This document shows, one piece after another, positions 1 through 5,471 of a stretch of DNA of 15,578 bases. Source of the DNA: Alcaligenaceae bacterium (GTDB lineage: Bacteria > Pseudomonadota > Gammaproteobacteria > Burkholderiales > Burkholderiaceae_B); contig CANCRX010000068.1 in assembly GCA_947380655.1 (NCBI GenBank), forward strand, positions 1 through 15,578. The letters are read 5' to 3'. The translations under genes and the position numbers were made by a program. The first letter of the stretch is position 1. Every line of letters begins with the position of its first letter. The notes under the pieces were generated by a model. That model was given only the letters and a program-made list of their open reading frames with translations. It had not been told where the DNA came from and did no database searches.

Positions 1-522
1 GATGGATTGACCTACGGTTCATCAGGAGCAGGAACATCCCAGCACCTTTCCGGCCAACTTTTTCAGAGTTTGACCAATACCAAAATGCGGCAAATTATTT
101 ATAAAGGCGGATCGCAGGCAATGATTGATCTCGCTGGAGGTCAGCTTGATATGGTCTTTGAGACATACGCCGCTGCGCGCCCCATGATTGAAAGCAAAAA
201 AGTGAAAGTGTTGGGAGTGACCTCAAGCAAAAGATTAGCCGAGCTTCCCGGCGTCCCGACGATAGCTGAAGCCGGTGTGCCTGGATTTGAAATGCAGTCA
301 TGGCAGGGAGTTTTCGCACCGGTTGGAGTCCCAGTGCAGATAGTTGAAAAACTTTCGAAAGACTTATCTGAAATTATCCATATTCCAGAAGTTCAGGAAA
401 AGTTGCGCGCGATGGGCGTTGAGCCTGACGGACGTGGCTCAGCAAAGTTTGCCGAATTCCAGCGATCAGAAATTTCAAAATGGGAAAAAGTCGTTTCGGA
501 TGCAGGAATTATGGCTGAATAG
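1..522 (+). CDS. Bug/TctC-family tripartite tricarboxylate transporter receptor, 3' part
   Basis: This is the C-terminal 173 residues of a periplasmic solute receptor of the Bug (Bordetella uptake gene, TctC) family. The frame is open from base 1 (D-G-L-T-Y-G-S-S-G) and ends at TAG 520-522, so the true start lies outside the window; TTG at position 7 is not a start. Family members are about 320 residues, so roughly half is missing. Recognisable family segments are YGSSGAGTSQHLSG near the front, the central YKGGSQAMIDLAGGQLDM, and VLGVTSSKRLAELPGVPTIAEAG. Bug receptors bind carboxylates or related small acids and either feed TctAB permeases or act as orphan receptors; the ligand cannot be read from this fragment. 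No TctA/TctB gene follows, which is usual for the family in Burkholderiales. Confidence 0.9.
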   Translation, partial: DGLTYGSSGAGTSQHLSGQLFQSLTNTKMRQIIYKGGSQAMIDLAGGQLDMVFETYAAARPMIESKKVKVLGVTSSKRLAELPGVPTIAEAGVPGFEMQSWQGVFAPVGVPVQIVEKLSKDLSEIIHIPEVQEKLRAMGVEPDGRGSAKFAEFQRSEISKWEKVVSDAGIMAE

Positions 523-560
523 ACGTGGCTTTTATCATTTCCCATCGGATAAGTGAACTG

Positions 561-589
561 TTGCCTGAAGTAGGGGATGTGCCTGTAAT
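561..589 (+). promoter_or_regulatory. possible sigma70 promoter for the DUF2237 gene
   Basis: TTGCCT (561-566) and TGTAAT (584-589) are separated by 17 bp, about 55 bp before the DUF2237 start. Both hexamers are partial matches to the sigma70 consensus and there is no independent support. No clear terminator separates the upstream Bug gene, so readthrough is also possible. Confidence 0.3.
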
Positions 590-644
590 GATGGAATCAA
601 ACTATATTATCTGAAGAATCCCTTCAAAATCAGGTAGGACTTTA

Positions 645-1016
645 ATGACGGATGTCGCGCTCAATGTATTGGGAACGGAGTTGGTTCCTTGTTCCTACGA
701 CCCTCTCACAGGGTATTTTCGGGATGGTTGTTGCCATACGGACATGCATGATCTCGGCAGTCATGTGGTGTGTGCCAAAGTAACAGATGAGTTTTTAGAG
801 TTTTCGCGTAGCCGGGGTAATGACTTATCAACGCCGCGACCTGAGTATCGCTTTGCAGGATTGAAGGACGGCGATCGATGGTGCCTCTGCGCCTTGCGCT
901 GGAGAGAAGCGCTTGCAGCGGGTGTCGCACCCAGTGTAGTCCTTGAGTGCACGCATGTGCGCGCATTGGAATTCGTCACGCTTGAGCAATTGCAAGCTTA
1001 TGCTTTTAGCAGTTAG
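645..1016 (+). CDS. DUF2237 family protein
   Basis: A 123-residue protein that I recognise as DUF2237 (PF09996), a small conserved family of unknown biochemical function. It keeps the family signatures nearly end to end: NVLGTELVPCS (7-17), DPLTGYFRDGCC (19-30), LGSHVVCAKVTDEFLEFS (37-54), GNDLSTPRPEY (58-68), GLKDGDRWCLCALRW (72-86) and AAGVAPSVVLE. It is cysteine-rich for its size (C16, C29, C30, C43, C80, C82, C102), which suggests metal binding or a redox role, but that is inference. There is no signal peptide or membrane segment, so it is probably cytosolic. The ATG at 645 is preceded by a weak purine-rich stretch (aggtagga, from about 632). It is the last gene before the fic/tmRNA accessory segment. 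Confidence 0.88.
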   Translation: MTDVALNVLGTELVPCSYDPLTGYFRDGCCHTDMHDLGSHVVCAKVTDEFLEFSRSRGNDLSTPRPEYRFAGLKDGDRWCLCALRWREALAAGVAPSVVLECTHVRALEFVTLEQLQAYAFSS

Positions 1017-1142
1017 CGCTTGATACGATAAGTGCCAGAGGTCCGAATCATGATAGTTTGCTTTAATTAAATAATGTTTAAGCACTCTTTAATATGAAAA
1101 TGGACAGTTAAAGAGAGCTTTAATACGAAATCGCCTCTAGGC
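1017..1142. other. AT-rich spacer with short repeats, no gene
   Basis: No coding region is supported here. An 8-bp inverted repeat, ctctttaa (1085-1092) and ttaaagag (1108-1115), surrounds a 15-nt loop. A direct repeat ctttaata(t/c)gaaa occurs at 1087-1099 and 1118-1130, 31 bp apart. Neither has an adjacent T-run, so terminator function is not obvious. The stretch lies just outside the left copy of the tmRNA-end repeat. Confidence 0.5.
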
Positions 1143-1185
1143 AAAAAATACCAATCCCGAAGGGTTGGTATGTGCGGTATGGTGG
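1143..1185. repeat. left copy of tmRNA 3'-end/terminator direct repeat
   Basis: This 43-bp stretch matches 2535-2578 at 42 of 44 aligned positions (one substitution, c to t at 1155, and one missing a after 1179). It contains the tmRNA terminator hairpin (1148-1171) with its A-run on the plus strand, then the complement of the last six tmRNA bases (tggtgg). Here no tmRNA follows: identity stops after tggtgg. The hairpin is oriented to terminate minus-strand transcription, yet no minus-strand gene lies to its right until ssrA 1.4 kb away. That makes it look like a duplicated or recombined tmRNA end rather than a working terminator of a local gene. Confidence 0.85.
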
Positions 1186-1334
1186 TGGTGTAGTGACCGA
1201 CCTATAAAGCTAGTCTCTGTGGAGGGTAGGGCGGCTAATGCCTCCTTGGAAGTCCCCGCTTTATTAGGGTCATCGCGAATGAGTATTTAACCCGTATAAA
1301 AAAATGTATTTTCTGGGCATGATAAGAAGTCATG
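1186..1334. other. spacer upstream of fic operators
   Basis: No gene is supported. The right-hand part holds a degenerate operator-like element at 1295-1317 (described separately). The rest, about 110 bp, shows no repeat, hairpin with T-run, or convincing open frame. Confidence 0.4.
1295..1317. promoter_or_regulatory. degenerate third operator-like palindrome upstream of fic
   Basis: The arms tataaaaaaa (1295-1304) and attttctggg (1308-1317) surround a 3-bp spacer. They match the two perfect downstream sites at 15 of 20 arm positions. The centre (1306) is 40 bp from the next site (1346), almost the same as the 41 bp between the two perfect sites. The regular spacing is the main reason to take it seriously. 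Confidence 0.4.
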
Positions 1335-1357
1335 TATAGAAAATCGAATTTTCTATA
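1335..1357. promoter_or_regulatory. palindromic operator-like site 1 upstream of fic
   Basis: A perfect inverted repeat: tatagaaaat (1335-1344), spacer cga, attttctata (1348-1357). The same 23 bp recurs exactly inside site 2. It lies where the -35 region of the fic promoter would be (16-17 bp upstream of TATAAT at 1369-1374), a placement typical for repressor binding. Binding by the Fic C-terminal winged helix is inference. Confidence 0.7.
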
Positions 1358-1368
1358 TACGTTAAGCA

Positions 1369-1374
1369 TATAAT
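1369..1374 (+). promoter_or_regulatory. probable -10 element of fic
   Basis: A perfect TATAAT lies between the two palindromes. A start about 7 bp downstream would fall inside palindrome 2. No good TTGACA-like -35 is visible at 16-18 bp; that region is occupied by palindrome 1. Confidence 0.45.
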
Positions 1375-1402
1375 GTATAGAAAATCGAATTTTCTATACA
1401 TT
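1372..1402. promoter_or_regulatory. palindromic operator-like site 2 upstream of fic
   Basis: A perfect inverted repeat with 14-bp arms, aatgtatagaaaat (1372-1385) and attttctatacatt (1389-1402), around cga. It contains the whole 23-bp core of site 1, with centres 41 bp apart, so about four helical turns and the same DNA face. It overlaps the expected transcription start of fic. The following T-run (1401-1407) means it could also form a terminator-like hairpin on the plus strand, but its exact duplication favours a protein-binding site. Confidence 0.7.
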
Positions 1403-1422
1403 TTTTTGCATAAAACTTGCCT

Positions 1423-2517
1423 ATGCCTCCGATCAGACCTCTTGAACAGTTAAATCCTTCGCGTTTTGAAACTTCCGCCATTCTTAAAAAGCTGGCCAGC
1501 AGCAGCCGCAAACTAGCAGAGCTAAAAGGTGTTGCGGCATCGATTCCCAACCAGGGCATTCTCATCAACACGCTAGGTCTTCAAGAGGCGAAAGACAGCT
1601 CTGAGATTGAAAACATTGTCACCACACATGACGAGTTGTTCAAGGACGATGTGTTGCCCGCGACCTTTACCAACTCAGCGGCCAAAGAAGTGCTGCGGTA
1701 CCGGCAGGCTTTGCGTGTAGGGTTTGAGCAGGTGCGTGCCAGCAGTCTGCTCACCGCTCGCCACATCATCGAAATTCAGAGCGAGCTGGAGCGCAACAAC
1801 GCCGGGTTTCGTAAGCTGCCCGGCACAGCTCTCAAAGATGGTGCCGGACAAACAATTTACACGCCTCCGCAAAACCCGGATGAAATTGTTGCACTAATGA
1901 GTGATCTTGAGCGATTTATCAACGAGCAGAGCCTCTTTGATGCAGATCCGTTGATAAAGATGGCGTTGATTCACCACCAGTTTGAGAGCATCCATCCGTT
2001 TTACGATGGCAATGGCCGCACTGGGCGTATTGTGAATGTGCTGTATCTGGTGAAGGAAGGTTTGCTAGATATTCCAGTGCTGTACCTCAGCAACCATATC
2101 GTGCGTACCAAGCCTGCTTACTATCGCCTTCTGCAAACCGTGCGCGAAGACGACACTTGGGAAGACTGGGTGCTCTACCTGTTGGAGGCTGTGGAGCAGA
2201 CCGCTGGACAGACTATTGCAACAATCCATGCAATAAAGACAGCACTGTTTGATTACAAACAGCGCATTCGCTTTGGCTATAAGTTTTACAGTCAGGACCT
2301 TATAAACCACCTTTTTATGCACCCATACACCAAGATCGAGTTTGTGCAACGTGATTTGCAAGTGTCTCGTCTGACAGCGACTAAATACTTGGACGCATTA
2401 GCGGCTGGAGGATTTTTGCAAAAACAAAGGATTGGACGTGGAAACTATTATGTCAATCTGGCGTTGAGTGCGGTGCTGCAGGGTGAGTCAAAGCTCCTAA
2501 CTGCGCATCCCCAATAA
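1423..2517 (+). CDS. Fic-domain AMP-transferase with N-terminal Fic_N and C-terminal winged helix
   Basis: A 364-residue Fic protein; enzymes of this family usually transfer AMP from ATP to a hydroxyl side chain of a target protein. The Fic motif HPFYDGNGRTGR is intact at 191-202, with catalytic H191, acidic D195 and the anion-binding GNGR. A class II inhibitory motif, SSEIEN (59-64, inhibitory E63), lies in the N-terminal Fic_N region, so the enzyme is probably auto-inhibited in cis and needs no separate antitoxin. The C-terminal part (about 290-355: KIEFVQRDLQVSRLTATKYLDALAAG then GRGNYYV) reads as a winged helix-turn-helix. This is the Fic_N-Fic-wHTH layout of the Shewanella SoFic type. 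I chose ATG 1423 over the in-frame TTG at 1417; neither has a visible Shine-Dalgarno sequence, so translation may be weak. The gene stands alone, with palindromes in its promoter, between two copies of the tmRNA end. Its target is unknown. Confidence 0.92.
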   Translation: MPPIRPLEQLNPSRFETSAILKKLASSSRKLAELKGVAASIPNQGILINTLGLQEAKDSSEIENIVTTHDELFKDDVLPATFTNSAAKEVLRYRQALRVGFEQVRASSLLTARHIIEIQSELERNNAGFRKLPGTALKDGAGQTIYTPPQNPDEIVALMSDLERFINEQSLFDADPLIKMALIHHQFESIHPFYDGNGRTGRIVNVLYLVKEGLLDIPVLYLSNHIVRTKPAYYRLLQTVREDDTWEDWVLYLLEAVEQTAGQTIATIHAIKTALFDYKQRIRFGYKFYSQDLINHLFMHPYTKIEFVQRDLQVSRLTATKYLDALAAGGFLQKQRIGRGNYYVNLALSAVLQGESKLLTAHPQ

Positions 2518-2533
2518 ACCCAAACCAACGGCC

Positions 2534-2563
2534 AAAAAAATACCAACCCCGAAGGGTTGGTAT
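2534..2563 (-). terminator. intrinsic terminator of ssrA
   Basis: On the minus strand the RNA forms a perfect 10-bp stem (ataccaaccc / gggttggtat) closed by a UUCG tetraloop (plus-strand cgaa 2550-2553), followed by seven or eight U. It begins 9 nt after the tmRNA CCA end, as expected for an ssrA terminator. It lies between convergent fic and ssrA and may also affect fic transcripts, though the plus-strand side lacks a T-run. Confidence 0.88.
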
Positions 2564-2578
2564 GTGCGGTAATGGTGG
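2535..2578. repeat. right copy of tmRNA 3'-end/terminator direct repeat
   Basis: This copy is joined to the intact tmRNA: it comprises the A-run, the terminator hairpin, a short spacer, and the complement of the last six tmRNA nucleotides. It matches 1143-1185 with one substitution and one indel. The two copies bracket fic and its operators at a start-to-start distance of 1392 bp. Confidence 0.85.
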
Positions 2579-2935
2579 AGCCGGGGGGAATTGAACCCCC
2601 GTCCGCGAGCCCTCTGCAGGCAGTTCTACATGTGTAGTCGATTTATTTTTTGTTTAACCTCGGACTTAGCCAACCGACAGGCCGGACCTTAGCGATTCAC
2701 GTAGTTTTAAGAATTTACTGTGTGACCCAGCAAACGCCGATTCTTTGTAAATGACGCTGCTGTGGATTTCTCCACCTGACCCAAAGACAAATCAGTGCAG
2801 CGGCTCACCGCTTAAGCGGCCAGAGCGAAACGCTCGTCGTTGGCGTTTATAGTGTTTCCAGTGGATTTACGAGCGAACTGGTGCTCGACATGCCCTGCAC
2901 TGTTTCGCGACCCCCGTCGAATCCGGATCGGCCCC
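2573..2935 (-). ncRNA. ssrA: tmRNA (transfer-messenger RNA)
   Basis: tmRNA rescues ribosomes stalled on broken mRNAs by adding a degradation tag, working with SmpB. The 363-nt minus-strand gene starts with ggggccgatccggattcgac (2935 downward) and ends ...ggctccacca at 2573. The 5' GGGGCCG pairs with 3' CGGCUCC to form the acceptor stem, and ggttcaattccc near the 3' end is the T-arm. The tag frame at 2844-2812 reads GCC AAC GAC GAG CGT TTC GCT CTG GCC GCT TAA, giving ANDERFALAA-stop with resume codon GCC. The encoded CCA marks a complete 3' end. I recall this tag as that of Bordetella. smpB is not in the window. The 3' end borders the fic segment, consistent with ssrA being a common integration site. 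Confidence 0.97.
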
Positions 2936-2944
2936 AGTAGTTAG

Positions 2945-2972
2945 ATTGTAGACGAACAATCTGTGTAGTCAG
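2945..2972 (-). promoter_or_regulatory. probable promoter of ssrA
   Basis: Read on the minus strand, CTGACT (2972-2967) and TACAAT (2950-2945) are 16 bp apart. The -10 ends 9 nt before the mature 5' end of tmRNA, leaving a very short leader for RNase P to trim. A 7-bp inverted repeat, agattgt (2943-2949) and acaatct (2956-2962), overlaps the -10; its significance is unknown. Confidence 0.55.
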
Positions 2973-3107
2973 ACCACAAAGATGTAAAAGAGTTCAATAC
3001 TGCACACAATTGATTAACTTATACATTTGTTGAAACTAAGCCATTGTTTTTAATCGGCTTTATTGGAGCGGTTGGTACATCCAAGGGTAAGCGCTAATCA
3101 GACTTCA

Positions 3108-3136
3108 TTGACTAAACATTTTCTTACAAATATATT
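3108..3136 (+). promoter_or_regulatory. promoter of the HAAT ABC transporter operon
   Basis: TTGACT (3108-3113) and TATATT (3131-3136) are separated by exactly 17 bp; each hexamer matches the sigma70 consensus at 5 of 6 bases. Transcription would start near 3143, giving a leader of about 85 nt before the binding-protein gene. The rest of the ssrA-to-operon spacer (2973-3107) shows no gene. Confidence 0.7.
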
Positions 3137-3228
3137 GATTCACGCACTAAGAATTACCTGCGCGTCAGGATCAAGGTGCCAGTCGACAGACGAAAAGATA
3201 AACCAAAATAAGAAAGTGAGGAGCAAAA

Positions 3229-4473
3229 ATGAATCAAAATTCAAAGACCCGTCGTCAACTGCTACAGGCGGGTTCCGTTGCAGGTGCGTTGGCGACGCTA
3301 GGTATGCCCGCGCTTGTCAAAGCGCAATCCGACAAGATTAAGATCGGGCATTTGACGCCTCTCACTGGTTTTCTAGGACCTCTGGGCGAGTATGGCACCA
3401 TGGGTATCAAGTTGGCTGTCGATGAGGTCAACAAAGCGGGTGGCGTAAATGGTCGTCAGATCGAGTTAATTACAGAAGACTCCGTGAATCCAGCGACTGC
3501 TGCCAGTAAAGCACAGCGTATGCTGGAGCGTGACGGTGCAATTTGCCTGCTAGGTGAAATCAATTCCGCTTCAGGCTTGGCCATCAGTCAGGTCGCAGCA
3601 CGTAACCAGAAAATTTTTATCAATACTGGTGGTAATTCGGACGAGTTGCGTGGCAAAAGCTGCAATAAGTTCATGTTCCACGTCGAGTGTGCCAACTCCA
3701 TGTACGTGAACACGCTGGGTCGTGCGCTGCTGCAGCAAGGAATGGTCAAGGGAAAAAAATGGTATTTCCTGACGGCTGACTATGCGTTCGGTCATGACTT
3801 GACTCGCGTTGCACGGATCTTTTTAGAAAAGCAGGGCGGTATTGTTGCCGGCGAAGACAAAGTCCCAACCGACGCAACCGATTACTCAGCCTACCTGCTA
3901 AAAATCCGTCAGGCTAAACCTGATGTGGTGATCTCAAACCTGGCTGGTACACAAATCACCAGCTTCATGAAACAGTACTCCGAGTATGGCTTGCCATTTG
4001 CAGTGGCGGGCTTTGGCTTTGATACGGCGCTTGCCTGGGGCGCGGGTGCGGATAACTTTGTTGGTACCTGGCCTGTGCCATGGCACCATGATGTGGACAC
4101 TCCAACGTCCAAAGCGTTTGTGGCTGAGTTTATGAAGCGTCATGGCAAACCACCAGAGAATCAGGCGTGGGGTGATTACACCGTGATGAAAATCATGGCT
4201 CAGGCAATGAACGAAGTGAAATCAACCGACTCCATGAAAGTCATCGAGTATCTGGAGAAGGGCGCGCAGTTCGATATCCTGAAAGGTCGCAAAGGTTATT
4301 TCCGTGACTGGGATCATCAGCTCATGCAGCAAATGTACACGCTGACCCCCAAGAAAAAAGGCGAAGCGCGCGACAAATGGGATTTCCTCAAGCTCGGCCC
4401 TGCTGTTCCAAACGACAACGAACCGCTCGACATCATTGCGCCGACTCGTCAGGAAAACAGCTGCAGTCTCTAA
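3229..4473 (+). CDS. HAAT-family ABC transporter periplasmic binding protein (LivK/Peripla_BP_6 type)
   Basis: A 414-residue type I periplasmic binding protein that captures substrate for the permease encoded downstream. The N-terminus carries a twin-arginine-like signal, TRRQLLQ (7-13), a hydrophobic stretch (about 14-29) and a likely cleavage site after VKA (32), so export through Tat is likely. The mature protein begins IKIGHLTPLTGFLGPLGEYG, followed by AVDEVNKAGGVNGRQIELI, a classic LivK/Peripla_BP_6 opening. A good ribosome binding site (AGGAG, 3219-3223, 5 nt before ATG) supports the start. The family covers branched-chain amino acids, amides, urea and aromatic acids, and the ligand cannot be named from sequence alone. 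A GC-rich hairpin follows the gene before the permease, and binding proteins are normally made in excess over their permeases. Confidence 0.9.
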   Translation: MNQNSKTRRQLLQAGSVAGALATLGMPALVKAQSDKIKIGHLTPLTGFLGPLGEYGTMGIKLAVDEVNKAGGVNGRQIELITEDSVNPATAASKAQRMLERDGAICLLGEINSASGLAISQVAARNQKIFINTGGNSDELRGKSCNKFMFHVECANSMYVNTLGRALLQQGMVKGKKWYFLTADYAFGHDLTRVARIFLEKQGGIVAGEDKVPTDATDYSAYLLKIRQAKPDVVISNLAGTQITSFMKQYSEYGLPFAVAGFGFDTALAWGAGADNFVGTWPVPWHHDVDTPTSKAFVAEFMKRHGKPPENQAWGDYTVMKIMAQAMNEVKSTDSMKVIEYLEKGAQFDILKGRKGYFRDWDHQLMQQMYTLTPKKKGEARDKWDFLKLGPAVPNDNEPLDIIAPTRQENSCSL

Positions 4474-4532
4474 CAAGACTGTGATTCTGTCAGCGATCGC
4501 GCTACAGGGTTAACACAGCTCATGAGTGTCTC

Positions 4533-4556
4533 CCCCGAAGCCCAAGGGTTTCGGGG
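4533..4556 (+). promoter_or_regulatory. intercistronic hairpin between binding protein and livH-like gene
   Basis: The arms ccccgaagccc (4533-4543) and gggtttcgggg (4546-4556) pair over 10-11 bp with one G-U. The two-base gap means the innermost pair opens to a caag tetraloop. No T-run follows, so this is not a simple intrinsic terminator. A stable hairpin here fits 3' protection of the binding-protein message and partial attenuation of the permease genes (inference). The longest permease frame, from GTG 4526, would run through it, another reason to prefer the downstream start. Confidence 0.6.
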
Positions 4557-4585
4557 ACTGCTTTATCTTCATTGCAAGAGTTATC

Positions 4586-5461
4586 GTGGAAATTACATTT
4601 TTTCTTGAACAAGTCTTGAATGGCTTGTTGGTGGGTGGGTATTACCTGCTGATCGCACTTGGGCTATCTTTGATTTTTAGTCTGGGCGGCATTGTCAATC
4701 TGGCGCATGGTGCGTTCTATGCCCTGGGCGCTTACGGTGCCGTGGTACTAACAGATTACGTGGGCTTTAGCGGCGCTTTAGTCTTGTCGCCAGTCCTGGT
4801 AGGTTTACTTGGCGTAGTGTTTGAGCGTGTGCTGTTGCGTCGCTTCTATCAAAGTGACCCGATTCTCGGACTGCTGCTGACCTTTGGCTTGTCCATGGTC
4901 GCTGAACAAATCATTCGTATGGTGTGGGGTTCCACACCACTGCAATTCAGTATTCCTTCTGCCTTGAAAGGGCAGATCATGCTGGGTGATTTCATGTACT
5001 CGCGTTATCGCATGGTCATGTTAGGAATCGTGATCGCTGTCATGGTGGGTATCTGGTTGTTGCTTAATAAGACTGCCTTCGGTCGCGTAGTCAGAGCGGG
5101 TACGCAACGCCCCGATATGGTCGCTGTGCTTGGCATTAAGCTCACCTATTACATGACCGCGGTGGTTGTGCTGGGTGTCGGTCTTGCTGCTCTGGCGGGC
5201 GTACTGCTGGCGCCCCTTGCGGGTGTTCATCCAGCGATGGGTGCTGAGATCATGACCGCTGCGTTTGTCGTGGTGGTCATTGGTGGCCTGGGGAGTTTTT
5301 GGGGGGTTGTGCTTGCCGCGGTGCTGGTTGGTGTGGTGCGCGGTGTGACGACCTACTTTTATCCTCCTGCGTCCGAAGCTTCGATGTATGTGCTGATGAT
5401 CCTTGTGTTGCTGTTGCGTCCCCGCGGTTTGCTGGGCGAGCGCGTTGAGAAGTTTGAATAA
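4586..5461 (+). CDS. livH: HAAT ABC transporter permease, LivH type
   Basis: An inner-membrane permease subunit of 291 residues, the usual LivH size, that pairs with the LivM domain encoded next. It shows the family hallmark FFLEQVLNGLLVGGYYLLIA and IFSLGGIVNLAHGAFYALGAY near the N-terminus, and VVVVIGGLGSFWGVVLAAVLVG with a terminal LLRPRGLLGE. About eight hydrophobic segments are visible. I chose GTG 4586 (protein beginning M-E-I-T-F-F-L-E-Q, with caagag about 5 nt upstream) because LivH proteins normally start just before FFLEQ. The longer frame from GTG 4526 adds an atypical PKPKGFGDCF leader and crosses a hairpin. The symbol denotes the family; the substrate may not be leucine. Confidence 0.88.
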   Translation: MEITFFLEQVLNGLLVGGYYLLIALGLSLIFSLGGIVNLAHGAFYALGAYGAVVLTDYVGFSGALVLSPVLVGLLGVVFERVLLRRFYQSDPILGLLLTFGLSMVAEQIIRMVWGSTPLQFSIPSALKGQIMLGDFMYSRYRMVMLGIVIAVMVGIWLLLNKTAFGRVVRAGTQRPDMVAVLGIKLTYYMTAVVVLGVGLAALAGVLLAPLAGVHPAMGAEIMTAAFVVVVIGGLGSFWGVVLAAVLVGVVRGVTTYFYPPASEASMYVLMILVLLLRPRGLLGERVEKFE

Positions 5462-5471
5462 GAAGCCTGGC

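Noticed and set aside
1..522. Bug receptor as a truncated pseudogene
   Set aside because: The frame is open at the window edge, so the missing part is simply outside the window.
1335..1402. Palindromes upstream of fic as a CRISPR array
   Set aside because: There are only two perfect units with a 14-bp gap and no spacers of regular 30-40 bp length; no cas genes are present.
1372..1407. Palindrome 2 plus T-run as only an intrinsic terminator
   Set aside because: The exact 23-bp core is duplicated 41 bp upstream without a T-run and both flank a TATAAT; a regulator-binding array explains more.
1423..2517. Fic acting on the gyrase encoded in this window (as FicT toxins do)
   Set aside because: Known gyrase-targeting Fic toxins are of a different architecture, and gyrA is 8 kb away in a housekeeping operon; nothing in the sequence links them.
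3063..3341. 92-residue frame upstream of and overlapping the binding-protein gene
   Set aside because: It overlaps the signal-peptide coding part in another frame and spans the promoter; no family or ribosome binding site is recognised.
4526..4585. Longer livH start at GTG 4526
   Set aside because: It adds 20 residues atypical of LivH and runs through a strong hairpin; GTG 4586 gives the usual LivH start and length.
5403..5471. Longer start for the fused transporter gene giving a cysteine-rich leader (MCCCCVPAVCW...)
   Set aside because: This part lies inside the livH end in another frame; the ATG at 5472 gives a normal LivM N-terminus 10 nt after the livH stop.
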